NCBI GenBank assembly: GCA_016218805.1
Contig: JACRCW010000044.1
Coordinates: 1-64,000, forward strand
Reading direction: 5' to 3'
Length of the DNA stretch: 64,000 nucleotides
Source: Deltaproteobacteria bacterium
GTDB taxonomy: Bacteria > Myxococcota > JACRCW01
This document shows positions 33,475 to 41,709 of the stretch, piece after piece; position 1 is the stretch's first letter; each line of letters opens with the position of its first letter. The position numbers and the translations under genes are program-made. Under the pieces are notes generated by a model. That model was not told where the DNA came from and searched no databases. It saw only the letters and a program-made list of their open reading frames with translations.

Positions 33475-36270
33475 TCACTCGTGGCAGCCATTGGCCGCGT
33501 TGGGGCTGGGGGGCCGCATGGCCACAAACGCGCGGCCATCCAGGCGGGCGGTGCGGTCCGGGCAGCGGACCAGCGCGTAGTACGGCGCGTTGCTGCCGCC
33601 GCCGCTCTCATCCACCGCCACGGCCTGCGGCCCGGTGCCCAGCAGCGCCGCAAGCAACGCGGCGTCATCCGGCGAGCCGGAGGTGTACACCACCGCGTCC
33701 ACCAGGCCGCGGCGGGACGGGACCGTGCCGGCGGGGAACAACGCGCCGCTGCCCTGATGGATGGCCACCGCGTGCGTTCCGTTGCGCAGGCTGCTGTCCG
33801 GGAACGCCACGTCCGCCGTGGTCATGCGCCCGTTGGCAATGAGCAGGAATCCGTTCGCATCCGTGACCACGCCCGTGGGCCCCAGGTCCTCCGTGAAATA
33901 GGCGGGATTGTTGAGGGCGCTGCCGTTGTACCCCACCAGCGCGTACCCGCGCAGGGACACGCCCGCCACGCCCGTCGCCACTTCCACAAACTCCGCCGTA
34001 TCCACCGTGCCCACGGTGTCCGGGTCCACCTCATTGAGCACCAGGTGAATCACCGTTACCGGGAATCCCGGGCTGGAACCGTTGGCGGTGGTCACCACCA
34101 GCTCACGCACGCCCACGGGCACGCCGTCCGTCACGACGCCGATGGTCAGCGTGGCCGCGTCATCCACCGTGAAGCTCTGCGTCACGCCGCCCAGCGTGAC
34201 CGAGGTTGCATCCGAAAAACCCGCGCCGCGGAGCTCCAGGGCGCCGCCGTGCGCAATCACGGGATAATCAACATTGAATACAAATGGCCGCGGATTGGCG
34301 TGGGCCCACAGGAACGGATAGCCCGCGGGCAACAGGTCCGCTTCCGTGATGGGCTCCGGCGTCACGCTGGTGTGTGACGGCGGCAGGATGCACGCCAGGT
34401 CCAGCTCCTGACCCTGGAACAGGTACATGAACTTCCCCGGGTTGGCGCGGTACAGCGTGTAGAGCACTTCGGGTTCATCCATGAAGGACCGCAGGGCCAG
34501 CTCCAATTCCGCGGTACCACTGTCCAGCAGCGCAAGACGCTGTATCTCCCGGATCCGGTCATAGAGCTGGAACTTGGGGCTGGTGGAGTATTCCCGCATT
34601 TGCTCAAACAGGAACTCCTGTGGACCCGGCCCGTAGCCCGGCGCCACGGCGTACCGTGAGTGACCAAAATGCGCCAGAATCCCGGCCGAAGCTTCCTTCA
34701 TCTCTACGCACTGCTGGTAGGGGTTGAAGCAGTCAGGCGGATAGGGCGCCGGTGGGGCCCAATCACCGGCGTCGTACTTGGGCTGCAGGCACAGGATGAA
34801 GACCTTGGTGCAGGATTCGCAGCCGGCCGCGTCATAGAGGATGCCCGCGTCACCCTTGGCAAACACAAACGCGTCCGGGCACAGGTGGACCTCCGCGCCC
34901 TGGTACTGGCACGTGCCGTCACCGCAGGAGTACGCGAGACACCCCGTCGGGTCGTTGGCCAGCCACGTGGCGCTGGTGTGGTGCTCCACCGCGTGGTCGT
35001 ACTGGTCAAAACACCATTCAGTGATGCACGTGTTGGTCATGCGGTATTCGCAGGGGTCAAAGTCTGAGACGCGGGACGCCGCGGCCTGCTGGGAGGCGCA
35101 GTACGCGGCCTCCTGCGCGTCCGAGGCCTGGATGCAGGAGAGCCCGCCGCGGGCCAGCAGGTATGCCGTGCGCGCCTGGGCAATCTGCGCGGCGGTCACG
35201 GTGGGACTCTGGGCCACCGCGTTGTACTGGTCACACGCCAGCTCCCGTTGCGCATTCACGGTTGCGTTGGCGGGTACCACCACGTCGTTGCACGCGGTCT
35301 GGTCGTAGTCACACACGTGCGGGTTGAACGTGTAATCGTCGGTGCAGCCCACGCAGGTCCAGCTGGCCGTGGCTTCGCGCTGCGCGATGACGTTCGCCGG
35401 ATGAGAAGTGGGTTCTGAATAGCGGTTCGCCGATGTGTCGTCGATCTTGGCCCGCGTTTGACTGCGCTCGAGATCACTGAAGAACCAGGTCCAGGAACAG
35501 GTGTTGCCATCCACGGTGACAAACGGCGTGCCGTCCGTGGACAGGTGGGGCGTCAGGATGGCGTTCACGTAGTAGTTGAGGCCCTCCGTGTTGGCGTTCT
35601 GGCTGCCGTAGTAGTCGTCGCAGGAACTGCCGGTGGGGCATTCGCTGCAGCCGGTGTTGCACAGGTGGCTGATGCTCTCATGGGTGGCTTCATGGACCAG
35701 GATCCCGGACCGGACCGCCGCCGGGTAGAGGTACATTCCCTTGGTGCGCAGCAGCACGTACTCATCCGCCCCGCCCACGGTGGTGGCGCCCGAATCATTG
35801 GGTCCGGGGCACCCGGGCAGCCACTCGTTATCGGAGTAATTCACCACAAAGTTCCACCACTGCCCGGCGCCGTAGATGTCCCCCGGCAAGGGAAGCTGGA
35901 AGGCGGCCTGCGTCATCACGTATTCCACGTACCGCACCACCCACGCCGCGTTCATCAGCCGCGCCAGCGGGGACCAGGAGATGTGCCAGCCCCAGGACGC
36001 GTTGTAGTCGGGGAAACCCCAGCTTTCATCCCAGTCGTCAATCTCGCAGTAAAGCCCCGCCCACTGCTCGTTGAATCCCGCAGAATTGACCGGTTGGTAG
36101 GGATCGTACCAATACTGGATGTACCGCGTGTCGCAGGAGCCGTTGGCGGAGCACCCGGACGACGAGATGTTCGCGTCCGTGCGGGGAATGGTGCAGGTTT
36201 CCGCGGCGGCCGGAGCACTGCACAGCACAACGAGGGACGCGCAAGCCCAGGCGATTTCGTGGCGCAGCAT
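33475..36270 (-). CDS. secreted Cys-rich protein with HExxH motif, IPT and lamin-tail domains
   Basis: A 931-residue exported protein. The signal peptide MLRHEIAWACASLVVLCSA is cleaved near AAAETC. The N-terminal 450 residues are rich in Trp, Tyr and Cys and include VHEATHESISHLCNTGC (His193, Glu194, His197), a zincin-like motif without an obvious third ligand. An IPT/TIG-like fold follows at about 665-750 (IAHGGALELRGAGFSDATSVTLGG). The last 160 residues resemble a lamin-tail domain (HLVLNEVDPDT ... TAEFVEVATG ... LRGYALVGYNG). It may be a protease or a surface binding protein. GGAGGAGG lies before the ATG at 36270. It lies 24 bases downstream of a lipoprotein-like gene and shares its transcript. 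Confidence 0.7.
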   Translation of the reverse strand: MLRHEIAWACASLVVLCSAPAAAETCTIPRTDANISSSGCSANGSCDTRYIQYWYDPYQPVNSAGFNEQWAGLYCEIDDWDESWGFPDYNASWGWHISWSPLARLMNAAWVVRYVEYVMTQAAFQLPLPGDIYGAGQWWNFVVNYSDNEWLPGCPGPNDSGATTVGGADEYVLLRTKGMYLYPAAVRSGILVHEATHESISHLCNTGCSECPTGSSCDDYYGSQNANTEGLNYYVNAILTPHLSTDGTPFVTVDGNTCSWTWFFSDLERSQTRAKIDDTSANRYSEPTSHPANVIAQREATASWTCVGCTDDYTFNPHVCDYDQTACNDVVVPANATVNAQRELACDQYNAVAQSPTVTAAQIAQARTAYLLARGGLSCIQASDAQEAAYCASQQAAASRVSDFDPCEYRMTNTCITEWCFDQYDHAVEHHTSATWLANDPTGCLAYSCGDGTCQYQGAEVHLCPDAFVFAKGDAGILYDAAGCESCTKVFILCLQPKYDAGDWAPPAPYPPDCFNPYQQCVEMKEASAGILAHFGHSRYAVAPGYGPGPQEFLFEQMREYSTSPKFQLYDRIREIQRLALLDSGTAELELALRSFMDEPEVLYTLYRANPGKFMYLFQGQELDLACILPPSHTSVTPEPITEADLLPAGYPFLWAHANPRPFVFNVDYPVIAHGGALELRGAGFSDATSVTLGGVTQSFTVDDAATLTIGVVTDGVPVGVRELVVTTANGSSPGFPVTVIHLVLNEVDPDTVGTVDTAEFVEVATGVAGVSLRGYALVGYNGSALNNPAYFTEDLGPTGVVTDANGFLLIANGRMTTADVAFPDSSLRNGTHAVAIHQGSGALFPAGTVPSRRGLVDAVVYTSGSPDDAALLAALLGTGPQAVAVDESGGGSNAPYYALVRCPDRTARLDGRAFVAMRPPSPNAANGCHE

Positions 36271-36294
36271 GACGCGACCTCCTCCCAGCCGGTG

Positions 36295-37086
36295 TCATTC
36301 TTCGTACAGGATGTGGCGTTGTTCACACGGGAGCAGCGGGCGCATGAGGCGCTGCGCCACACGGCGGTCCGCGTTCAACGCATACGTATGGCGCACCGCC
36401 AGGCGGCGCACGTAGTCATCACCCGCTTGGACCGCGGACAGGATGTTCTGGCGGGCCGCTGCACTGCCGTGCTGCGCCAGGTGGAAGGTTGCGGTGGCGG
36501 CCACCCAGCGCACGGTCTGGTCCGGGTTGTCCTCGTTGCCCACCAGCGTTGGGCGTGGGGGCGCCATCATGAGGTCCAGCAGACGGCCCAGCAGCGCTGG
36601 CGAATCTCCCGCCGCCTTGAGAAGCGGCAGCAGGCTGAGGTGCTCGTTGGCGGCTTCCGGCCCCAATGCGTCCAGCGCCTCGCCCAGGCGCGCCTGGACC
36701 TGCGGGAGGTTGCGGTGGAGGGTCGCCTGGGCCTGGCGCCGCGTGAGCGCGTGGGCTGCCGCTTGCTGCTGCGTTTCGGGTGACTCCAACCCGGCTGACC
36801 ACAGCGCGGCCATGGCCACGTCCGCTTCCGACGTTCCGGAAAGAAACGAAAAGCCCGGTCTGCCGGCGTCCGGCGGAATGACGCCGCGCACGGGAATGCT
36901 GGCGTCGTGCGGCGCGCCGGAATCCGGGGTTTCTCCCGCGTCCGTGGGCCCGGCGTCGGTGAGGGCTCCTGCGTCAGGCTCCGGCGTTTCGTCCGGACCC
37001 ACGTTCACGTTCCGGGAGCAGTTGGCGCCCAGCAGAAGCGGAACCGCCGCCCAACACGCAATCACTCTCCACGTGGAGACGAGCAT
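36295..37086 (-). CDS. probable secreted or lipid-anchored helical-repeat protein
   Basis: A 263-residue protein. The N-terminal hydrophobic stretch ends LLLGANC, a poor lipobox, so it may be cleaved by signal peptidase I or II. An acidic Asp/Pro/Ala linker follows (about 30-65). From about residue 80 it is all helical with a repeated pattern (ETQQQAAAHALTRRQAQATL, QVQARLGEALDALG, SPALLGRLLDLM, QTVRWVAATATFHLAQHGS, ARQNILSAVQAGDDYVRRLAVRHT). This resembles HEAT-like repeats. Function unknown. A perfect palindrome overlaps its ribosome binding region (37088-37107). It precedes the secreted Cys-rich gene. Confidence 0.65.
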   Translation of the reverse strand: MLVSTWRVIACWAAVPLLLGANCSRNVNVGPDETPEPDAGALTDAGPTDAGETPDSGAPHDASIPVRGVIPPDAGRPGFSFLSGTSEADVAMAALWSAGLESPETQQQAAAHALTRRQAQATLHRNLPQVQARLGEALDALGPEAANEHLSLLPLLKAAGDSPALLGRLLDLMMAPPRPTLVGNEDNPDQTVRWVAATATFHLAQHGSAAARQNILSAVQAGDDYVRRLAVRHTYALNADRRVAQRLMRPLLPCEQRHILYEE

Positions 37087-37087
37087 G

Positions 37088-37107
37088 GTGCGCCCCCTTG
37101 GGCGCAC
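37088..37107 (-). promoter_or_regulatory. perfect palindrome over a ribosome binding site
   Basis: GTGCGCCC-cctt-GGGCGCAC is a perfect 8-bp inverted repeat ending one base before the ATG at 37086 on the minus strand. In the mRNA it would fold a GC-rich hairpin that includes the likely AGGGGGC ribosome binding site. It could block initiation or serve as a repressor site. Confidence 0.4.
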
Positions 37108-37434
37108 GCTGTTGATTCACGCGGATTTGTCAACCGCAACGGTGAGCGGTGCCGCGGAGGCCACCGGCGAAACACCGTGGGCAGCCTGGAGCGCCCCGCT
37201 GCGCGGCGCGGAATTCCCAAACGGGAAGAATCGTGCCGGAGGCAGGCTCGGTTTCTCGCTGTTCTCCTGCGCCCAATGCGTTGGCAGCGCCGCGCCCATG
37301 CCACGGGTCACGACGTTGACAACCGTCCGCCCGCGACTGAGTGCGAACGAGGGTTGCCGCCGTTGACGAGCAGCGTGCGCGGCGACACGCTGCAGCATCA
37401 CTTGGCAACACCGACTGCATGCTGGGGAGACGAC
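37108..37434. other. divergent intergenic region, no gene
   Basis: This stretch separates two divergently read genes for exported proteins. The frames through it are Arg/Ala-rich shadows without domains. A TTGACA occurs at 37316 without a matching -10, and on the minus strand TTGACA occurs at 37128-37133, also without a clear -10. A TGGCA...TGC pair near 37402 is one base too long for sigma-54. Confidence 0.45.
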
Positions 37435-37638
37435 ATGAAATGTCGCGATCACGCCGCCGCGGTTTGGTGTTGGGCCTTGGCCCTCTGCGCATGGGGCACG
37501 GTCGCGGGGTGCACGGTCCACTCATCGGGCGGTCCGGCCACCTACTCGGCACGCGTTATCGTCTTTGACAGGACGCTGCGCGCCTGGCCGGGGTGGCTCA
37601 CAGCAGCTTTCGCTTCACCGCTCCGGAAGGCGCCGTGA
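37435..37638 (+). CDS. small lipoprotein, possibly truncated
   Basis: A 67-residue frame: signal MKCRDHAAAVWCWALALCAWG ends TVAGC, a good lipobox. The mature part is only about 42 residues (GGPATYSARVIVFDRTLRAW...). GGGGAG lies six bases before the ATG. The frame after about residue 52 turns Arg/Pro-rich and overlaps a better-looking frame (VAHSSFRFTAPEGAVKST) in another phase, so the gene may have lost its 3' part by a frameshift. Function unknown. Confidence 0.5.
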   Translation: MKCRDHAAAVWCWALALCAWGTVAGCTVHSSGGPATYSARVIVFDRTLRAWPGWLTAAFASPLRKAP

Positions 37639-37667
37639 AGAGCACACGCTCACTTCGGGAGGCACGG

Positions 37668-38225
37668 ATGTCGCGCGCGTTGGTCCTGATGGGTCTCGCC
37701 AGGGCAGGTCTCGTCATCGGGCTGGCATCCTGGCCGGCGCCGGTGCACGCGTGTGAACCGCACCAGTGCCCCCGAGCGGTGCACCCCGCGCCGGACGCAG
37801 GCCCACAGGCCATGGACACGCAATGGGCCATCTTGTTCTCCATGGAAGCGCACGCGACGCCGGCGACCATCACGCTGCGGGCAGGAGATGGCGGGATTCG
37901 GCCTGCCAGCGTGACGTGGGAGCCGCGGGACGAGCTGAACACGCGGCAGGAACCTGCTGTTGCGCTGGTGCGTCTGGCAACACCCTTCCGCGGTCAGCTG
38001 CACATGGAGTTGTCTGGAAAGCTCTCATGGACGGACGCCGGCTGTGCGCTCGCCGCGCAGTATGAGCTCGTGGAGTCGACGACCCTGGGGCCGCCGCCGA
38101 GCTACCCCGCGGACTCGCTGTCCATTGCGTCGCGCCTGACCCCGGACAACGAACTCACCTGGTGTCCGGGAACGGTGACGCGCGTTCAGCACTTCGTCAC
38201 GGGTCCGGGGTCCAGGGTGCGGTAA
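37668..38225 (+). CDS. secreted protein, N-terminal part of a frameshifted gene
   Basis: A 185-residue frame starting after GGGAGG. Signal peptide MSRALVLMGLARAGLVIGLA is cleaved near VHACEP. The mature part contains beta-rich segments and two pairs of Cys (CEPHQC, and DAGCALAAQ with TWCPGTV). It stops shortly after a G-rich run near 38200-38222. The next frame (38162-38791) continues with a matching style (AVTGKDHRFGEPSCAGETWVRF) and ends in a membrane anchor. The two are probably halves of one protein separated by a one-base change (or a sequencing error). Function unknown. Confidence 0.55.
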   Translation: MSRALVLMGLARAGLVIGLASWPAPVHACEPHQCPRAVHPAPDAGPQAMDTQWAILFSMEAHATPATITLRAGDGGIRPASVTWEPRDELNTRQEPAVALVRLATPFRGQLHMELSGKLSWTDAGCALAAQYELVESTTLGPPPSYPADSLSIASRLTPDNELTWCPGTVTRVQHFVTGPGSRVR

Positions 38226-38791
38226 CGGGCAAGGACCACCGCTTTGGCGAGCCTTCCTGCGCTGGGGAGACGTGGGTGCGCTTCAGCCATTCCCCGCGTG
38301 CTGCGGCGGCGGGAAGGGGCGGAGTGGCATGGGTCTTCTCCGAGGAGGAACCCGCCTCTGTGTGCCGCCCCCAACGCCGCGTGCGGCACCAGGTGCATGG
38401 ATTTGCCGTCAGCGGCGCGGAGTTCCACCGCTTCTACGTGGACGGCGCGCTGCTGCAGGCGGCGCGTGGCGCCACGGCGTGGCTGACCACGGATGGGCCA
38501 CTGAACCGTGCGCATTGCTTTGACGTCCGCGGTGTTGGACCGCAGGGGGAGGAGTCACCGCCGGGTGCGCCCTACTGCGCCGGTGGCGGCGCGCTCGTTC
38601 CGGACGGCGGTGTCGTCTTGGACGGCGGGGAGGCGCCGGTGGACGTCCGCAGCCCTGGTTGCGCTCGCACTCCGGCAACCGGTGAGGCGGTCCACCTGAA
38701 CGTTGCCGGCGTGCTGGGCGCCTTGGGCGTGGCGCCATGGCTGCGCCGCGGCGCGCGCCGCCGGCAATCCGCGGGAGCGCGCTTGCAGTGA
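38162..38791 (+). CDS. C-terminal part of a frameshifted exported protein with MYXO-CTERM-like tail
   Basis: A frame of up to 209 codons. The convincing part runs from about 38225: GEPSCAGETWVRFSHS ... AWVFSEEEPASVC ... AHCFDVRGVGPQGEESPPG. After an Asp/Gly/Pro linker it ends PGCARTPATG, a hydrophobic stretch (VAGVLGALGVAPW) and LRRGARRR. That Cys-hydrophobic-Arg order is like the MYXO-CTERM sorting signal, though weak. It has no signal peptide or ribosome binding site of its own, and it overlaps the frame at 37668-38225, which supplies a signal peptide. It is therefore best read as the downstream half of that gene, in a -1 (or +2) phase. Confidence 0.5.
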   Translation: MSGNGDARSALRHGSGVQGAVTGKDHRFGEPSCAGETWVRFSHSPRAAAAGRGGVAWVFSEEEPASVCRPQRRVRHQVHGFAVSGAEFHRFYVDGALLQAARGATAWLTTDGPLNRAHCFDVRGVGPQGEESPPGAPYCAGGGALVPDGGVVLDGGEAPVDVRSPGCARTPATGEAVHLNVAGVLGALGVAPWLRRGARRRQSAGARLQ

Positions 38792-38829
38792 CCCGCCGGG
38801 TTTCGCGTCGTTCTTCCGCAGAGGTTTGA

Positions 38830-38906
38830 TGGTCGGGGCGACTGGATTTGAACCAGCGGCCTCCTGCGCCCAAGGCAGGCGGTCTACCAAGCTGACCTAC
38901 GCCCCG
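38830..38906 (-). tRNA. tRNA-Pro (anticodon UGG)
   Basis: 77 bases on the minus strand form a full cloverleaf. The acceptor arms are CGGGGCG and CGCCCCG, followed by A and an encoded CCA. The D-loop is AGCTTGGTAG, and the anticodon stem CCTGC/GCAGG holds the loop CTTGGGC, so the anticodon is TGG. The T-arm loop is TTCAAAT. It reads proline CCA codons and, with wobble modification, CCN. Confidence 0.95.
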
Positions 38907-38940
38907 ACGGCGTGCCCTATGCCATACCGCGCGTGGCCTG

Positions 38941-39693
38941 TCACCACAGTGCCGGTTTGAGCCGCGCGCGTGGCCGCTGGCGGGTGAACACGGACACGTC
39001 CATCCCCAGCGCCTTTCCCGCGGCGGGGAGCGCGTGCTCCCAGAACGCCTGCGCCGTGCGCTCCTCCGCCGGGCGGGCGTTGAACGCACGCACAACGCGG
39101 CGGTCCAGCACGCGGTCGTGCTCGTAGCTCTCCACGTCGTCCAGGACGCCATCGCGGCGGTCGTCGGACAGCACCCACTTCTCCGGGCACATGATCCAGC
39201 CCAGCTCATAGCGGGTCTGGCCGCGCTCATAGCTGAACGGGTAGATGCGGCAGATACCCGGGCGCAGCGGGTGCACGCCGCAGCGCCGGTGGCCGTCCAC
39301 GTTCATGAGGAACACGCAGTGATCATCCTCCGCCTTGCGCAGCAGCAGGTGCTTGGGCGTGTCACCAATGAGGACGGGTTCACCATTGCGGCTCTCCGCC
39401 TCGGCGAGATCACAGAACGACGAAGGATGCATGCCCAGCGGCGCGGCGATCCGCACCAGGTCACAGGTGTTGATGACCACGCGCGCGCGGCAGCAGTAGC
39501 CGGTGCAGGACAGGCACGGGTCCGGGGACGCCTGGATGACGGTGAGAAAGCGCGGGCGGCGGGACAGCTCAGCGTGCTCCGCGCTGGTGAGGTACCCCTG
39601 GGCCAGCGTGAACCCGCTGGGGCTGGCGCCGTGGCGGCTGCGGCCACCGCGCGGGGCCAGCGCGGTGCGGGTGGTGGGACGCTTGCGGTTCAT
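38941..39693 (-). CDS. YkgJ-type cysteine cluster protein
   Basis: A 250-residue protein of the YkgJ family (zinc- or iron-chelating Cys clusters). CLSCTGYCCRARVVINTCD gives the first Cys group and CVFLMNVDGHRRCGVHPLRPGICRIYPF the second with the conserved CxxxPxRPxxCxxYPF pattern. The C-terminal part has CPEKW and is helical. The metal-binding role is inferred from the family; its substrate is unknown. Its start overlaps the stop of the XTP/dITP pyrophosphatase gene (ATGA), so it is the last gene of an rph-rdgB-ykgJ unit. The 40-residue N-terminal part is Arg/Gly-rich and probably flexible. Confidence 0.85.
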   Translation of the reverse strand: MNRKRPTTRTALAPRGGRSRHGASPSGFTLAQGYLTSAEHAELSRRPRFLTVIQASPDPCLSCTGYCCRARVVINTCDLVRIAAPLGMHPSSFCDLAEAESRNGEPVLIGDTPKHLLLRKAEDDHCVFLMNVDGHRRCGVHPLRPGICRIYPFSYERGQTRYELGWIMCPEKWVLSDDRRDGVLDDVESYEHDRVLDRRVVRAFNARPAEERTAQAFWEHALPAAGKALGMDVSVFTRQRPRARLKPALW

Positions 39694-40295
39694 GCGCGCG
39701 CGGCCTCCCGGAGCGCGTCGCGGGCGGCGGCCAGGGCGCGCCCGCGGTGCGAAATGCGGTTCTTCTCGTCGGCAGGGAGCTCGGACATGGTGCGCCCGTC
39801 CGGGAGCAGGAACAGCGGGTCATAGCCAAAGCCGTGTTCCCCCCGCGGGGCGCGGCCAATGCGGCCGTGAACCTCGCCGCGGAAGACGCGTTCCGCGCCG
39901 CCGGGGAGGCACAGCGCCAGGCTGCAGGTGAAGTGCGCGCCGCGGCGCTCATCCGGCACACCGTGCAGGCGCTCCAGCAGCAGCGCATTGTTGTCCTGGT
40001 CCCCGCGGCCGCGGCCGTGGTCCAAGGCAAAGCGCGCGGAGCGCACCCCCGGCGCGCCGTCCAACGCGTCCACGCACAGTCCGCTGTCATCTCCCAGCGC
40101 GGGCAGCCCGCTGGTGGCGGCGCCCCAGCGCGCCTTGATGAGCGCGTTCTCCTCAAAACTCCCGCCCGTCTCCCGCACCTCCGCGGACACGCCCAGATCC
40201 GCGGGGAGGACAATCACCACGTCGTCACCCAGCACCGCGCCGATTTCGGAGGCCTTGTGGCGGTTGGAGGTGCACAGGAACAGACGCCCGCTCAC
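39690..40295 (-). CDS. rdgB: dITP/XTP pyrophosphatase (RdgB/HAM1)
   Basis: Hydrolyses non-canonical purine triphosphates (dITP, XTP) to monophosphates and pyrophosphate, keeping them out of DNA and RNA. The 201-residue protein shows TSNRHKASEI (substrate loop), SFEENALIKAR, LGDDSGLCVDALDGAPGVRSARFA, HGFGYDPLFLLPDGRTMSELPADEKNRISHRGRAL, the complete family pattern with the Mg-binding Glu and Asp residues. The start is GTG at 40295 and overlaps the stop of rph by GTGA, as is common for rph-rdgB pairs. Confidence 0.95.
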   Translation of the reverse strand: MSGRLFLCTSNRHKASEIGAVLGDDVVIVLPADLGVSAEVRETGGSFEENALIKARWGAATSGLPALGDDSGLCVDALDGAPGVRSARFALDHGRGRGDQDNNALLLERLHGVPDERRGAHFTCSLALCLPGGAERVFRGEVHGRIGRAPRGEHGFGYDPLFLLPDGRTMSELPADEKNRISHRGRALAAARDALREAARA

Positions 40296-41020
40296 AGCTT
40301 GTCCACCGCCGCGCGGATGGCGCCCTCCTGCAGGGCGCGGAGTTTCACGTTGGCGGCCAGCCCCGCGTCAATCATCTGGTCCAGCTGCTTGCGGTCAAAG
40401 CTGCCCTTTTCGGCCGCGCCGGCCACCTCCACCAGCCGCCCGTCACCCGTGGCGACGACGTTGAGGTCCGCCTCGGCGGTGGAGTCTTCCGCGTAGTCCA
40501 GGTCCACGCACAGATACCCGCCCACCAGGCCAATGGAGATGGCGCTGACGGACGTGGCCAGCACCGCGCCGGCGTCCTTGAGCGTCCCCTTCTTCTGCAG
40601 CCGCTTGAGCGCCACCGCCAGCGACACATACGCGCCGGTGATGGCCGCGCAGCGCGTGCCGCCGTCCGCTTCAATGACGTCACAGTCCACCCACAGCGTG
40701 AGCTGCGGAAGGCTTTCAATGCGGACCGCCGCGCGCAGCGCACGGCCAATGAGCCGCTGGATCTCCACCGCGCGGCCGTCCTGTTTGCCCTGGTCGCGCT
40801 TCTTGCGGTCCTGGGTGGAGCCCGGGAGCATGCCGTATTCGGCGGACAGCCAGCCGCCGCGGCCCAGGCGGAACGGCGGGACGCGCTCCTCCACGGTGAC
40901 GCTGGTCAGCACGCGCGTGTCACCAAAGGACACCAGGCAGCTGCCGGGTGCGCGCTTGAGGTAGCCCACGTCCAGCTGGATGGGGCGGAGGTCGGTCGGG
41001 TTTCTGCCGTCGGGTCGCAC
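40292..41020 (-). CDS. rph: ribonuclease PH
   Basis: Phosphorolytic 3'-exoribonuclease that trims tRNA precursors. The N-terminus RPDGRNPTDLRPIQLDVGYLKRAPGS is family-typical. RGGWLSAEYGMLPGSTQDRKKRDQGKQDGR and EIQRLIGRALRAAV carry phosphate- and RNA-binding Arg residues. VDCDVIEADGGTRCAAITGAYVSLA and VSAISIGLVGG, DLDYAEDSTAEADLNVV complete the RNase PH fold with catalytic Asp. The start was set at GTG 41020, giving RPDGR as residues 2-6, with AGGGTG six bases before it; a TTG at 41047 gives nine extra residues unlike the family. 242 residues is normal. A tRNA gene lies two genes downstream. Confidence 0.95.
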   Translation of the reverse strand: MRPDGRNPTDLRPIQLDVGYLKRAPGSCLVSFGDTRVLTSVTVEERVPPFRLGRGGWLSAEYGMLPGSTQDRKKRDQGKQDGRAVEIQRLIGRALRAAVRIESLPQLTLWVDCDVIEADGGTRCAAITGAYVSLAVALKRLQKKGTLKDAGAVLATSVSAISIGLVGGYLCVDLDYAEDSTAEADLNVVATGDGRLVEVAGAAEKGSFDRKQLDQMIDAGLAANVKLRALQEGAIRAAVDKL

Positions 41021-41161
41021 GGCGGGCACCCTAGCAGAACGCGCCAACGCGGCCAGCGCTGCTGCGGTGGGCAGACGGCCGCGCTAGGATGCGCGGCCAT
41101 CCCGCGGCAGGGCACGTCCGGGAGGCGGGTTTGACCACGCGGTCCCGGAGGCGGTTGGAAC

Positions 41162-41695
41162 ATGGAACGCAAGGAGAAGGGACCGCCGCGGCGCGGCCGG
41201 CCGCCCAGCGAACCGCTGGGCAATTGCATTGTCTGCGGCAAGCAGGTGGGGCGGCCCAAGGCCACGCTGTGCCTGGAGTGCGTGCGCAAGGCGGAGCAGT
41301 CCCGCCGGCCGCGTTTTCCCGGCGGGGCGCGCACGGAGCACGGCACGCGCGTGGCGCGGGCGGTGACGTGCGTGCGGTGCGGCAAGCAGGACCACGTGGC
41401 GTTCAAGCCGCGGGACCCGGACAAGGTGATGTGCAAGGCGTGCACGCTGGAGGTGACCGGCCGTGACGAGCACGGTGACCTGCGGGAACCCGGCGTGGTG
41501 GACATCACCTGCCAGAACTGCGGCCGCACCGACCGCATCCCGCGTGCGCGGGCCAAGAAGTTGCTGGCGCCGGACAACCCGGAGCCCATCCTGTGCTCGG
41601 ACTGTGACCACGGCATCCTCAGCGTCCAGGGTGACCGCACGCGCACCGGCGAACGCCGCCGCAGCGGCGTCATCCTCAAGCGCAAGGGCGTCTGA
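41162..41695 (+). CDS. zinc-ribbon protein with six CxxC motifs
   Basis: A 177-residue basic protein. Six CxxC knuckles occur in order: CIVC, CLEC, CVRC, CKAC, CQNC and CSDC. They form three pairs 12-17 or so residues apart, so three zinc ribbons of the treble-clef or ribbon kind are likely. The spacing between pairs is filled with basic, disordered-looking sequence (RRPRFPGGARTEHGTR, RARAKKLLAPDN). A nucleic-acid-binding or ribosome-associated role is likely, but I do not recognise the family. The ATG at 41162 has GGAGG ten bases before it. ComF follows 14 bases after its stop, so they may be co-transcribed. Confidence 0.7.
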   Translation: MERKEKGPPRRGRPPSEPLGNCIVCGKQVGRPKATLCLECVRKAEQSRRPRFPGGARTEHGTRVARAVTCVRCGKQDHVAFKPRDPDKVMCKACTLEVTGRDEHGDLREPGVVDITCQNCGRTDRIPRARAKKLLAPDNPEPILCSDCDHGILSVQGDRTRTGERRRSGVILKRKGV

Positions 41696-41709
41696 GCGGG
41701 GGGGACAGC

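Noticed and set aside
37402..37420. sigma-54 site before the small lipoprotein
   Set aside because: The distance between the GG and GC is one base too long.
37668..38791. Programmed frameshift
   Set aside because: No slippery heptamer with a following pseudoknot was seen near the overlap; a mutation or read error is simpler.
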